The notes beneath the pieces are model-generated. The model was given only the letters and a program-made list of their open reading frames with translations. It was not told the origin of the DNA and ran no database searches. Both the position numbers and the translations under genes were made by a program. From Nocardia brasiliensis (GTDB taxonomy: Bacteria > Actinomycetota > Actinomycetes > Mycobacteriales > Mycobacteriaceae), in assembly GCF_011801125.1 (NCBI RefSeq), contig NZ_CP046171.1, forward strand, positions 124,001-188,000: a stretch of 64,000 bases of DNA. The letters are read 5' to 3'. Below, piece after piece: positions 26,488-35,513 of this stretch. Positions within the stretch are counted from its first letter, which is position 1. The number at the start of each line of letters is the position of its first letter.

Positions 26488-27255
26488 TCAGATCCGGCGC
26501 AGGCCGTTGAGGAACGGGCAGCCCGCGAGGGTGCGGACCGCGCGGCTGAGCGCCTCGATGTTGTCGGCGGGAGCGGTGAAGGGGAGTCGGAAGTCGTGGT
26601 CGCCGTCGCGGCCCTCGACGCGCAGGGTGAGCCCGTAGCGGTCGATCGCGAGCGGGTGCACGATGCCGTGCTGCAGGCGCGGCGGCAGGTGCCTGGCCAG
26701 TTGCGCGACCACGTCGGCATGGTCGGCGTCCAGGTGCTGCAACCACGCGGATTCCAAGGTGCAGAACGGATCCGGCTGCGCCAGCCGCAGTTCGTCGACG
26801 CTGACCGACTCGGCGCCGGTCGAGTCGGCGACCACCGCGGAATTGATCACCAGGCGCAGCAGTGTCGCGGTGTGGCCGACATCGAGCAGGCCGGGATCGG
26901 GGTGATCCTTGGCGACCTCGGTGGCCAGCGCGCGCTGCGCCTGCGTCGGCACCGCACGCACCCAGCCGCGCAGCCAGACCAGCGCGCGCACCGGTTCGCG
27001 CAACGGCAGCGGCGCGTGGTCGGTGAGCTCGAGTACCGCGGGCGCCCCCGCGTCCGGGGAGTTCCCGGCCAGCACCGCGGCCACCGAGGTGGTCGGCACC
27101 GCGATCACGGCGTCGCCGCATTCGCGCAGGTGATGCACCGAGACCGGCGTCGGATCGATGCCGGGCATGGCCAGCACGGCCTGCTCGGCGTGCGCGCAGG
27201 CGCTGCGCACCCGCTCGGCCGTGGACGGCGCGACGGTCGGTGTCGGACGCGGCAT
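26488..27255 (-). CDS. DUF2470 domain protein under iron control
   Basis: A 255-residue soluble protein corresponding by position to Rv3839. The C-terminal part (LESAWLQHLDADHADVVAQLARHL, GIVHPLAIDRYGLTLRVEGRDGDHDFRLPF) is a DUF2470/HugZ C-terminal-like domain, which in HugZ proteins takes part in haem handling. The N-terminal half resembles a degenerate split-barrel. A role in iron or haem use is supported by the near-consensus IdeR box upstream. ATG 27255 has GGAGG 5 bases upstream, which fixes the start. Confidence 0.8.
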   Translation of the reverse strand: MPRPTPTVAPSTAERVRSACAHAEQAVLAMPGIDPTPVSVHHLRECGDAVIAVPTTSVAAVLAGNSPDAGAPAVLELTDHAPLPLREPVRALVWLRGWVRAVPTQAQRALATEVAKDHPDPGLLDVGHTATLLRLVINSAVVADSTGAESVSVDELRLAQPDPFCTLESAWLQHLDADHADVVAQLARHLPPRLQHGIVHPLAIDRYGLTLRVEGRDGDHDFRLPFTAPADNIEALSRAVRTLAGCPFLNGLRRI

Positions 27256-27291
27256 ACAAACCTCCGTGGTCGTGCTCTGCTCGGCGCTCAA

Positions 27292-27310
27292 TTAGGTTAC
27301 CCTAAGCTAA
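27292..27310 (-). promoter_or_regulatory. IdeR iron box
   Basis: TTAGCTTAGGGTAACCTAA on the minus strand matches the palindromic IdeR consensus (TTAGGTTAGGCTAACCTAA) at 16 of 19 positions. It lies 37 bases before ATG 27255 and overlaps the probable promoter, so iron-dependent repression is expected. Confidence 0.75.
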
Positions 27311-27404
27311 GTGACGCGACGAACATCCGCAAGCGTTCCCGCCACCCTGATCCTGAGAATTCACCCGCGGTTCGGGACGCGAAGCCGGTTGTTACGGTGG
27401 ATCG

Positions 27405-27821
27405 GTGGCGCACGGATCGGCATCAGGGAGCGAACCGGTACTCGTGGCATTGACCGCACCCGCGCGGCGCAGCCTGGTTGACGGCCTGGTGCGCGCGCCT
27501 CGGGCCGAGGCGACAGTGCCGGTGCTCGACGCCGATGCCAGCGATACCGCGGTCGCCGAGTTCCTGGCGGGCATCGTGCACACCGACACCGGCTTCATCG
27601 CTCGCACGTCCTCGGGTGAGCGTGCCCTGGCCATCGTCGCCGCCACCGCCGCCGCCCTCTGCGGCGAGGACATCCCGACCGCCATCGCCCGGCCCGACCT
27701 CGCCTTCCTGACCGGCCTGAAACCCCCTGCGGTAGAAGCACTCCGCTCGGTCCTGCTCGCCATCGAGGCCGACTCTCCGGACGCCTTGGCCGAGGCCCTG
27801 CGCCCCCTCGCCGGCAGCTGA
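27405..27821 (+). CDS. Conserved hypothetical protein
   Basis: A 138-residue, Ala-rich soluble protein. It has the blocks VALTAPARRSLVDGLVRAPR and DTAVAEFLAGIVHTDTGFIART, then two helical Ala/Leu-rich segments. No known domain is recognised. GTG 27405 has TACGGT 6 bases upstream (27393-27398), consistent with leaderless transcription. It is divergent from the iron-controlled DUF2470 gene and shares its upstream region. Confidence 0.6.
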   Translation: MAHGSASGSEPVLVALTAPARRSLVDGLVRAPRAEATVPVLDADASDTAVAEFLAGIVHTDTGFIARTSSGERALAIVAATAAALCGEDIPTAIARPDLAFLTGLKPPAVEALRSVLLAIEADSPDALAEALRPLAGS

Positions 27822-28005
27822 CCCGCGGCCGACGCTGACGAGTTGCCCGGGTCGACGCGTTGACGCGAGCGCGCGTCGAGCCTGTTGTCGACACGCGCGG
27901 TTTCCGCTCGTGCGCGGGGTGCTGCCCGGCCGATGGCGCTCGGAAGTAGCGGGGTGCGGGTGAATCTCGGGAGGGTCGGCCGCCGACGCAAGTAAGGTCG
28001 TAACC

Positions 28006-28920
28006 GTGCCGCGCATCGCGTACTTCGGGCCCTCCGGAACCTTCACCGAGATGGCCCTCGCCGACCTCGAGATCTCGGGAGCCTTCGAAGAGGCTGTCGA
28101 GCGTGTCGCCGCGCCCAGCCAAGGGGCCGCGTTAGAGCTGATCCGGAGCGGGGACGTCGACGGCGCGGTGGTGCCGATCGAGAGTTCGGTGGAGGGCTCG
28201 ATCTCCGCGACGCTCGATTCGCTGGCGATCGGACCGCGGTTGCAGATCGTCGCGGAAACCGAGCTGGAGGTGACGTTCACGATCCTCGGCCGTCCCGGCT
28301 CGACCCTCGCCGAGGTGCGCACCCTCGCCGCCTATCCGGTGGCCGCCGCCCAGGTCCGCGAATGGGTCGCCCGCGAGTTGCCGCACGCGCGGCCCTACAC
28401 CTCGGCGTCGAATGCCGCGGCCGCCGAGGACGTCGCGGCGGGCAAGGCCGATGCCGCCGTCTCCACCGCGCTGGCCGGGCAACGGCTCGGCCTGATCGCG
28501 CTCGCCTCCGGTGTCGCCGATGTCGAGCAGGCGATCACCCGATTCGTGCTGGTGACACCGCCTCGGGTGGCGCCGCCCGCGACCGGCGCGGACCGCACCT
28601 CGATCGTGCTCGAACTGCCCAACGAACCCGGGTCGCTGATGCGCGCGTTCGCCGAATTCGCCACTCGCGGTATCGATCTGACCAGAATCGAGTCCCGTCC
28701 GACGCGCACCGGGATGGGTACCTACCGCTTCTACCTCGACTGCGTCGGGCACATCGATGACATCGCGGTCGCCGAGGCGCTCAAGGCGTTGCATCGCACG
28801 GCCCGGATCCGGTTCCTCGGTTCCTGGCCCGCGACCTCGGCGACCGGCACGCCGCCGCCCTCCGACGAGTCCGCCGCGGCGTGGCTGACCCAGCTGCGAA
28901 AGGGGGTGGCGGATCTATGA
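28006..28920 (+). CDS. pheA: Prephenate dehydratase
   Basis: A 304-residue enzyme converting prephenate to phenylpyruvate in phenylalanine synthesis. The catalytic domain shows IAYFGPSGTFTEMAL, VVPIESSVEGSISATLDSL and the TRF motif in AITRFVLV. An ACT domain from about residue 200 (TSIVLELPNEPGSLMRAFAEFATRGIDLTRIESRP) provides phenylalanine feedback. TAAGGT (27993-27998) lies exactly 7 bases before GTG 28006, a leaderless start. It corresponds to Rv3838c and is coupled to the next gene. Confidence 0.95.
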   Translation: MPRIAYFGPSGTFTEMALADLEISGAFEEAVERVAAPSQGAALELIRSGDVDGAVVPIESSVEGSISATLDSLAIGPRLQIVAETELEVTFTILGRPGSTLAEVRTLAAYPVAAAQVREWVARELPHARPYTSASNAAAAEDVAAGKADAAVSTALAGQRLGLIALASGVADVEQAITRFVLVTPPRVAPPATGADRTSIVLELPNEPGSLMRAFAEFATRGIDLTRIESRPTRTGMGTYRFYLDCVGHIDDIAVAEALKALHRTARIRFLGSWPATSATGTPPPSDESAAAWLTQLRKGVADL

Positions 28921-29612
28921 GTACCGCACAGGATTCCGGCCGCACGATCGGTCCGGCCAAGCTGGTGCTGGTCCGGCACGGCGAGACCGAGGGCAACGTC
29001 GCGAAGCTGCTCGACACCGCGGTGCCCGGCTTGCCGCTCACCGAACGCGGTGCGGCACAGGCGAAGACGTTCGGCGAGACGCTGCTGACGCCGCCGCGCG
29101 TGCTGTTCTGCTCGACGGCGTTGCGGGCCAGACAGACCGCGGGCTACATCGAGGCCGCGACCGGGGTGTCCGCCACCGTCCTGGACAACCTGCAGGAGGT
29201 GCAGGCCGGCGACCTGGAAGGTCAGCACAGCGAGGAAGCGCACCTGTACTTCCAGCGCATCTACCGTGCCTGGCACGAAGGCGATCTGGATCAGCGCATC
29301 CCGGGCGGTGAATCCGGCACCGACATCCTGGCCCGGTTCATGCCGGCGATCGAGGACCTGCGCGAGCGCTACCTGACCGCCCCCGGCGCGGGCGACGTGC
29401 TGCTGGTGAACCACGGCGCCGCGATGCGTCTGGTCTCACGCTACCTAGCCGGCGTGCAGCCGCCGTTCACCACGAACAACCACCTCGACAACACCGAAAC
29501 CATCGAGCTGGTCCCTCTCCCCGACGGCGGTTGGAGCTGCATCCGGTGGGGCCGCTTCACCCCGCCTTTCGGCTACGACGTGGCCCCCACCGCCGACGAC
29601 CCCATGGGCTGA
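28917..29612 (+). CDS. Histidine phosphatase (phosphoglycerate mutase family)
   Basis: A 231-residue member of the branch-1 histidine phosphatases: LVLVRHGETEGNVAKLL carries the phosphorylated His in RHG, STALRARQTAGY supplies Arg, and VLLVNHGAAMR the second His. Which phosphate ester is cleaved is unknown; the family includes mutases and broad phosphatases. ATG 28917 overlaps the pheA stop as ATGA. It corresponds to Rv3837c. Confidence 0.9.
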   Translation: MSTAQDSGRTIGPAKLVLVRHGETEGNVAKLLDTAVPGLPLTERGAAQAKTFGETLLTPPRVLFCSTALRARQTAGYIEAATGVSATVLDNLQEVQAGDLEGQHSEEAHLYFQRIYRAWHEGDLDQRIPGGESGTDILARFMPAIEDLRERYLTAPGAGDVLLVNHGAAMRLVSRYLAGVQPPFTTNNHLDNTETIELVPLPDGGWSCIRWGRFTPPFGYDVAPTADDPMG

Positions 29613-29625
29613 CCCCGCCCCGGGC

Positions 29626-30456
29626 TCAGCCCTGTTGGGGTTTGGCGGGGAACTCTTCTCGCTCCGGTAGGCCGCTGATCAAGTCCTGCAAGGCGGTTCG
29701 GAGTCGGCCGGGGGTTCCCGAGCTGAGGGACGTCCACTTCACGCCGTCATCGGACTTGCTGGCGGTGGCGATGAAGCGGCCGGAGCGGGTGTTGAAGACG
29801 GCGATGTGGTTGTCGGTGACGTCGCGGGTGCCGTCGCCGTAGACAACGCCGACGATCTCCGCGTGCGAGTGGATCTGCACCATCGCGGAGGCGAGGGTCT
29901 GCGAGTCACGCGGCGGGGTGCCGACCTTCGCCAGCCGGTTGGCGGTGGCGGCCGCGTCGCCGGTGTCGTCGAAGATCGGGACGAGCTGCTCGGTCGGCGC
30001 GTTCATGCCGGTCAACTCGAGCGGCTCGGCCGGGCCGAGCGCCGCGATCACCGGGCCCGGCAGATCGTCTTCCACCTCGTCGATCACGTAGGACTGCGGC
30101 CCGCGCAGGGCGACGGCGACAAGGTCGTCACCCTTCGCGAGACACATGCGACTCATGGCACCGTCCACGTGCAGCCGCAGTGCGACCACCCAGTGCGGTC
30201 GGTACAGCGCCCGCAGCCGGTCTTCGAGTTCTTGATGCACCGCGTCATCGATCAGCAGTTCCCGGTCGATGAGCGACTGAGCGGCCGCGGCCATCGCTGC
30301 GTCGTGATCGGCCACGTTGTCGTACTGCCCGCGTGCGTCCAGCACGACGGGCACCTCGTCGATCTCCAGTTTCTCCAGGAGGAACTGCATCTCGTCGAGC
30401 GACAGCACAACCGACGCGAGCAGCGACGGGCCGCGGCCCGCACCCAGTACCGTCAC
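29626..30456 (-). CDS. ESX secretion-associated protein EspG
   Basis: A 276-residue protein fitting the EspG family, cytosolic chaperones that bind the tip of PE-PPE dimers and keep them soluble for type VII secretion. Typical parts are the N-terminal LSLDEMQFLLEKLEIDEVPVVLD and the beta-rich core HWVVALRLHVDGAMSRMCLAKGDDLVAVAL. GTG 30456 overlaps the PPE stop as GTGA, so chaperone and client are translated together. No ESX ATPase or membrane gene lies in the window. Confidence 0.82.
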   Translation of the reverse strand: MTVLGAGRGPSLLASVVLSLDEMQFLLEKLEIDEVPVVLDARGQYDNVADHDAAMAAAAQSLIDRELLIDDAVHQELEDRLRALYRPHWVVALRLHVDGAMSRMCLAKGDDLVAVALRGPQSYVIDEVEDDLPGPVIAALGPAEPLELTGMNAPTEQLVPIFDDTGDAAATANRLAKVGTPPRDSQTLASAMVQIHSHAEIVGVVYGDGTRDVTDNHIAVFNTRSGRFIATASKSDDGVKWTSLSSGTPGRLRTALQDLISGLPEREEFPAKPQQG

Positions 30457-31634
30457 TTAGTGGCCGTCCCGGCGGGTTCGGCGCCGATCACCCCGTCCGC
30501 GGCGTAGCGGCCGTCGTTGAAGTGCTCGGTCGAGCGCAGGTAGTCCTGACCCTTGTGCTCGGACTCGTCGTCCTCGTCCCGCACCTGGTTGCCCAGCAGC
30601 GGGCTGCCGTGCGCGGCGTTGTTGCCGCGCACCGGCGCGCCGGTGGGCTGGGCGACGGAGGAGTTCTCGACGACGGCGGCCGTGGCGGGTGCGCCGCCCG
30701 CCGCGCTGCCCGCACCCCAGCCTTCGGGGAGCTTCAGCGAACCGTTGCCGAACGACACCGTGCCGCCGCCGAGGGACGCGGACCGAGTCGCGGACGACGC
30801 GGCAGCCGCCAGGCCCGCGCCGCCGACCATCGAAGCCGGTGCCGCGGTGGCGATTCCGGGCGCGGCGACCGCGCTGGTGACGGCCGAGACCGCCTGCGAG
30901 CCGATGGTGCCCACGGTGGAAACGCCGGTGGTCGCCACCGAACCCGCGACGTTCGCCGCCTGGGTCGCGGCGCTCACCACGGCCGGGTTGTTGACCAGCG
31001 CGCCCGCCGCGGAGATCGCGGTCTGCACCGGGTCGGCGTTGGTGGTGCTCTGCGCGGCCTGCTCGGCGCCGCCCGCGTTCGCCTGGCCCGCGCCGTGCGC
31101 GATCGCGGGCGGGTTGACGAACTCACCGGGCGTCACGACCATCGCGGTGGTCGCCGCCTCGTAGGTCTCCATGGTCAGCGCGGCACGCAGGTCGAGCGCG
31201 GCCTTCGCCGCCTCGGCCGCCTCGGCGCTGCCGTTGAGCACGCCGCCGGTCGAGTAGGCGGCGACGCGCGCCGCGTCGACGGCCGCGATCTCCGGGATGC
31301 TCGGCATGGCCAGCGACGCCACGGTGTAGGCGATCGCGTTCGAGGCCGCCTTCGAGCTCATGGTGGCCGCCATGACACCCTGCTGCTCGGCCCAGCCGAC
31401 GAATCCGGTCAGCTTGGACAGCGCCGAGATGCCGTTGAGGCCCTGCATGCCGACACCGAGCTCGGCCATCACCCGGGCGACGGTCGCGGTGGCATCGATC
31501 CAGGCGGCGGTCAGTCCACCCCACGCGGTGGCGGCGGCCGAGATCGGCACGGCGTGCGCGCCCGCGTTGAGCGCGATCGAGTTGCCTTCTGCCAGACGGG
31601 GCAGCCAGAACACCCCGGTGATTCCTGCGGTCAT
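30453..31634 (-). CDS. PPE domain protein
   Basis: A 393-residue secreted-type protein. The first 175 residues are helical and fit a PPE domain: GITGVFWLPRLAEGNSIALNAGA, the WxG-like AWGGLTAAW, and FVGWAEQQG. The rest is Ala/Gly/Ser/Thr-rich with low complexity, then a polar tail (NQVRDEDDESEHKGQDYLRSTEHF). PPE proteins pair with PE proteins and leave through an ESX system. AAGGGGAG precedes ATG 31634. It sits between its PE partner and EspG. Confidence 0.8.
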   Translation of the reverse strand: MTAGITGVFWLPRLAEGNSIALNAGAHAVPISAAATAWGGLTAAWIDATATVARVMAELGVGMQGLNGISALSKLTGFVGWAEQQGVMAATMSSKAASNAIAYTVASLAMPSIPEIAAVDAARVAAYSTGGVLNGSAEAAEAAKAALDLRAALTMETYEAATTAMVVTPGEFVNPPAIAHGAGQANAGGAEQAAQSTTNADPVQTAISAAGALVNNPAVVSAATQAANVAGSVATTGVSTVGTIGSQAVSAVTSAVAAPGIATAAPASMVGGAGLAAAASSATRSASLGGGTVSFGNGSLKLPEGWGAGSAAGGAPATAAVVENSSVAQPTGAPVRGNNAAHGSPLLGNQVRDEDDESEHKGQDYLRSTEHFNDGRYAADGVIGAEPAGTATK

Positions 31635-31678
31635 GCGTTTCTCCCCTTGCTTTGTTCTTTTGTGCTGTGCCCGCAGGC

Positions 31679-31999
31679 TTAGGCGATGGTGGAGCTGACG
31701 GCACCGATCGTGCCGGCCCGGACGACGTCCTCACCGATGTGCGTGACGAGCTGGGAACGCAGCGTCGCGGCCGCGTGGTGCAGCTCGAGGATGCCCTGGG
31801 CGACGGCCTGATCGTGCGTGGCGGCGCCCTTGTTGAGGTGGTTCGCGGCGTGCAGCGAGACCTCGTCCATACCGGAGGGGATGACATGCGTCGCGGGCGC
31901 GGTGAGCGCGGCAGCGGCGGCCAGCCGGTCGGCGAGCAGGTCAAGCTCGGCGGCGGCGGCGAGGACGACTTCGGGTGCGACTAGTACGTGGCCAACCAT
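31679..31999 (-). CDS. PE family protein
   Basis: A 106-residue protein starting MVGHVLVAPEVVLAAAAELD, with the PE motif at residues 9-10, and forming two long helices joined near PSGMDEVS, as in PE domains. It contains no Tyr at all, so the usual YxxxD/E secretion signal after the second helix is absent; HIGEDVV lies where it would be expected. AAGGAG stands 7 bases before ATG 31999. The PPE gene follows after 44 bases. Confidence 0.8.
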   Translation of the reverse strand: MVGHVLVAPEVVLAAAAELDLLADRLAAAAALTAPATHVIPSGMDEVSLHAANHLNKGAATHDQAVAQGILELHHAAATLRSQLVTHIGEDVVRAGTIGAVSSTIA

Positions 32000-32158
32000 G
32001 ACTCGACTCCTTCTAGTGGCGGCTATGGGGCGGAACCACGAGAATTCCCCCTTCGAGTGATAGGACGCGACAGCCAGGCAATCGGTTCCATCGAATCCCC
32101 TAAAGTTTCTTCCCTGCTCACCCCAACTGCAACCGCACTCATACAGCTGGGGTAAAGA

Positions 32159-32509
32159 CTAGCCCCATCCCAGCTCATGCAGGCGGTCTTCGTCAATGCC
32201 GAAATAGTGTGCGATCTCATGGATCACCGTGATCGCCACCTCCTCGACCACCTCGTTCTCGTCCGCGCAGATCGCCAAGATCGAGTCGCGATAGATGGTC
32301 ACCGTGTCGGGCAGCGAGCCGCCGTAATGGCTGTCTCGTTCGGTCAGCGCGATGCCTTGATACAAACCGAGCAGATGTGGGTCCTCCGGGTTGCGAGGTT
32401 CGATCAGTACGACCACATTATCGATGGCTCGGGCCAGCTCCGGCGGGATGCGATCGAGCGCGTCGCCGACCAACTCCTCGAACCGGTCCTCGGACATGGC
32501 GACCGACAT
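32159..32509 (-). CDS. Zincin-like metallopeptidase family protein
   Basis: A 116-residue protein of the minigluzincin-like type. The zinc motif HExxH is in VIHEIAHYFGIDEDRLHELGWG, with a downstream Glu in HELG as the probable third ligand. It corresponds to Rv3836, whose N-terminus (MPVEMDPQRFDELV) supports ATG 32509. Whether it is an active peptidase is unknown. It ends the pair with the septum formation gene, 9 bases downstream of that gene's stop. Confidence 0.85.
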   Translation of the reverse strand: MSVAMSEDRFEELVGDALDRIPPELARAIDNVVVLIEPRNPEDPHLLGLYQGIALTERDSHYGGSLPDTVTIYRDSILAICADENEVVEEVAITVIHEIAHYFGIDEDRLHELGWG

Positions 32510-32518
32510 CGGCGTGGA

Positions 32519-33655
32519 CTACCTCGGCTGGGGTTGCGGCGGCAGCGGCGCTGCGCCGGGCAGCGGCGTCGGCGTGGACCGGCCGGTGTTCGGCGGCGGT
32601 TCCGGCGCCTGGCCGTTGATCAGGATGTCGCCCTTGGCCGAACCGGTGATCGGGGCGAACCCCTCGCGATCGGCCCCCTTGCCGACCATGCAGTCCAGCT
32701 TGCGGCTACCGGCCAGCCAGCTGCGCGCGTCGAGGAAATCGAAGAACAGCGTGAGGGTCTTGTTGCGGATCACGTCGGGTCCGCCGAGATAGTCCGAGGC
32801 GGTGCGGGCGCACTCGTCCTCGACGAACTTGTCCTGCTCCTCCTTGGCCGGCGGGCCGCCCTGGAAGCGCTGGCCGAGGTCGATGGTGGAGACCACCTCG
32901 ACCGAGTGCACCTGGGCGCAGTCCACCGGATCGGTGGGCAGGTTCTGGTTGATGCCGAGGCAGACGCCCGGCCCGTAGACCTTCGATTGATCGTGCTGGG
33001 TGGCGCTGCCGGTGGAGGCCGGGGTGCCCGTGCTCGCCGCGTACTGCAACCCGCAGCGCAACGTGCGGTCCCCGCGCTGCCAGCCGTCCGGGCTGGGGTA
33101 CATGAGCCCGACGATGTAGCGCCCGCGCGGATCGAAGCGCCCGCCCAGGTACTGCTGCACCGCGGGCACGCAGTGCTCCTCCTTCAGCTCGGTGAGCCGC
33201 AGTGAGTCGGGGAACCGGGCGCCGGGCGCGAATTCCTTGCCCGGGTACTTGCTCATGTCGACATCGGCCGCGACCTCGAACATGTGCTTGGCCTCGCAGC
33301 GCACCTTGACCAGGTCGGAGTGATCGGGCTTGGACCAGCTCAGGCAGTCGCCCTTGACGGCGGTGCCGAACTCCTTGTCCACCACCGGCTCGGCGGGCGA
33401 GCCAGGGGTGTGCGCCTCGAGCCCCTTGTTGTCGAAGCCGGTGACGAACAGCGTCACCAGCGCGGCGACGACCGCGCCCGCGGCGACCAGCAGCAGGCCC
33501 CAGCGCAGGGTGGGCGCGGGCAGGGCGGTCTCGCCGGTGAACACACCCCGCACCGAGCCGAACACGCGCCGCACCGCGGCGCCGCGCGACGGCTTGCCGC
33601 GGGTGGCGAACCGACTCGACGGGTCGGACTGGGGCACATGATCGGAAGGGGACAT
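32519..33655 (-). CDS. Septum formation family membrane protein
   Basis: A 378-residue protein: a cytosolic N-terminus of about 60 residues, one membrane helix (WGLLLVAAGAVVAALVTLFVTGF), and an extracellular region with repeated Cys-containing blocks (GDCLSWSKPDHSDLVKVRCEAKHMFEVA; CAQVHSVEVVSTID). These fit the septum-formation domain named after its Corynebacterium/Mycobacterium members. It corresponds to Rv3835. The C-terminus is Pro-rich. Direct function is unproven. Confidence 0.85.
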   Translation of the reverse strand: MSPSDHVPQSDPSSRFATRGKPSRGAAVRRVFGSVRGVFTGETALPAPTLRWGLLLVAAGAVVAALVTLFVTGFDNKGLEAHTPGSPAEPVVDKEFGTAVKGDCLSWSKPDHSDLVKVRCEAKHMFEVAADVDMSKYPGKEFAPGARFPDSLRLTELKEEHCVPAVQQYLGGRFDPRGRYIVGLMYPSPDGWQRGDRTLRCGLQYAASTGTPASTGSATQHDQSKVYGPGVCLGINQNLPTDPVDCAQVHSVEVVSTIDLGQRFQGGPPAKEEQDKFVEDECARTASDYLGGPDVIRNKTLTLFFDFLDARSWLAGSRKLDCMVGKGADREGFAPITGSAKGDILINGQAPEPPPNTGRSTPTPLPGAAPLPPQPQPR

Positions 33656-33720
33656 CGCGATCCATCATGGCAGTCTCCGGCGCGCGGTGCCACGACTGGT
33701 GTGATCAGCCGCTTCCCGGC

Positions 33721-35421
33721 TCAGCCACGCAGCGCGGACCAGAAGATGCCGGGGATCCGGGCCGGGTTGACGGTGGCGTAGAACTCGGTCAGCTTGCGCC
33801 CGGTCGCCGCCGCCGTCGTATTGCCGACGAACCACGGCGGCTTCGGCGACAACGCGAGCTCACCGTGCAGCAGCGAGCGCGGTGCGGGCCGGAACGGCCC
33901 GCGCATCACCGTGCGCTCCACGTCGTCGAGCAGGAACGCGTTGTGCACCACGCCGATTCCGCTCTGCACGTCGTCGAGGGTGTGCCCGGGGAACGCGCCC
34001 CACGAGGCGCGCGGCGCCAGGAACGCGAGCCCGGTCCAGGCGTTCACCGCGATCGTGCCGTAGCGCAGCCGCTCGAGCGCGCGGTCGAAGTCCGGGCCGA
34101 GCTCGCGGATGGTCCCGGGGTGGGCGAGCACATTGGCGCCCAGCGTGCCGGTGAGCTCGGTGTTGGCGAATTCGACCGCGCGCGTCAGGAATTCGGTGCC
34201 CGCGTAGGGCAGTTCGACCACCCCGAGCACCGGTGCGAAGTATTCGGTGCGCAGCAGCGGTGTCTCGGTGCGCGGCACCTGTTCGACCAGCACCCGCCCG
34301 CCCTCGACCGAGGTGGCCTTGGGGTAGGCGGCGAGCGCGTCGGCGACTCGGTCGTCGCTGCCGGGGTAGTACGGGGTTCGCCGCGGCGCCGCCGCGAGTG
34401 CCGTACGCAGCTCCGCCAGGAACTGCTCCCGCAGGTGCCAGCCCTTGCTCAGCACGAGCGCCTGGGCGGCGACACAGTTGTAGCCGCCGTTGTGCAGCCG
34501 CTGGGTGGCCACGTGCTCGGCCTGAAAGCGCAGGTCCGCCTCGGACCAGTCGCCCGGCACCACGATGGTCGGCGAGACGCCGCCGAGTTCGCTGGTGATC
34601 GGCTTGGCCAGCAGCGGGCGCTGCTCGCGCTTGCGGTCCAGCCCCGCCTGCCCCGGCCCCCACACGATCGCGTCGTGGGTGAGCGCGCTGCCGGTCATGT
34701 GCACGTGCGCGACGTCGTCGTGGTGCACCAGATAGCCGCCGGTCTCCGCGCCGCCGGTGACGATGCGCAGCACCCCCAGTTCGCAGAGCGGCGCGAACAC
34801 CATCTCGTAGACCGTGTACAGCGGATCGGTGATCGGGTTCAGCTTCAGGATGACGACGCGGTTGTGCGCGTACAGCTCGTACAAGGCGTCCAGCGGCGGA
34901 ATGGAGGTGATGTTGCCCGCGCCGAGCACAACTCCGATGCCGCCGGTCGCGCCAGGATCGAGTTGGGCGAGCCCGGCGCGCCGCCGGGCGGTATCGGCGT
35001 CGACCCCGGGACGCAACCACACCTCGCCGCGAAAACCGTTGAGCAGCAACCGGTCGTAGCCGCTGAGCGGCAGGATCGGCACCGCGACGCGATCGCCGGG
35101 CGCGGTCTGGAGCGTGACGCCGTCGAGCGGGCTGCGTCCCTGTTCCAGCGCGGCCAGCGTCGCGGAGAGGGCGGCGGTGGCCTGCAGCAGGGTGAGCGGG
35201 CCCGACATCCATTCCTCGCCGACCAGCGGCGAGTCCGCGGCCAGCCCCTTGATGGTCTGGGCGGCGCGCACCCAGTCGCCGGCGAAGCGGCCGGTTCTGG
35301 TGTGGATGTCGTCGAGGAGTTCGCGGCGCCTGCGCAGCGGGGTCGCGGCCCAGACCCGCTCGCCCGCGCTCAGCTCGGCCAGGGCCGCATCGATCGCCGC
35401 TTCGTCGAAAGTTGTCCCCAT
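33721..35421 (-). CDS. Aldehyde dehydrogenase family protein
   Basis: A 566-residue NAD(P)-dependent aldehyde dehydrogenase, longer than the usual 480-500. The catalytic Cys is in [13 protein letters not shown], the general-base Glu region in [15 protein letters not shown], and the cofactor loop near [10 protein letters not shown]. An insertion between the cofactor site and the Cys may define the subfamily. The substrate is unknown. It lies between the Rv3835 homologue and serS, where M. tuberculosis has no such gene. Confidence 0.85.
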   Translation of the reverse strand: MGTTFDEAAIDAALAELSAGERVWAATPLRRRRELLDDIHTRTGRFAGDWVRAAQTIKGLAADSPLVGEEWMSGPLTLLQATAALSATLAALEQGRSPLDGVTLQTAPGDRVAVPILPLSGYDRLLLNGFRGEVWLRPGVDADTARRRAGLAQLDPGATGGIGVVLGAGNITSIPPLDALYELYAHNRVVILKLNPITDPLYTVYEMVFAPLCELGVLRIVTGGAETGGYLVHHDDVAHVHMTGSALTHDAIVWGPGQAGLDRKREQRPLLAKPITSELGGVSPTIVVPGDWSEADLRFQAEHVATQRLHNGGYNCVAAQALVLSKGWHLREQFLAELRTALAAAPRRTPYYPGSDDRVADALAAYPKATSVEGGRVLVEQVPRTETPLLRTEYFAPVLGVVELPYAGTEFLTRAVEFANTELTGTLGANVLAHPGTIRELGPDFDRALERLRYGTIAVNAWTGLAFLAPRASWGAFPGHTLDDVQSGIGVVHNAFLLDDVERTVMRGPFRPAPRSLLHGELALSPKPPWFVGNTTAAATGRKLTEFYATVNPARIPGIFWSALRG

Positions 35422-35499
35422 CCGGCAACTATGCCCGGGTCATGCGGCCGGTGTTCGCCATCCCGGGATATCGGCGTGAAACAACAATGCCCAGACCAT

Positions 35500-35505
35500 T
35501 AGGCT
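35500..35505 (+). promoter_or_regulatory. Leaderless -10 of serS
   Basis: TAGGCT lies 8 bases before ATG 35514; an earlier ATG at 35508 is too close to it. Confidence 0.5.
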
Positions 35506-35513
35506 CAATGCCC

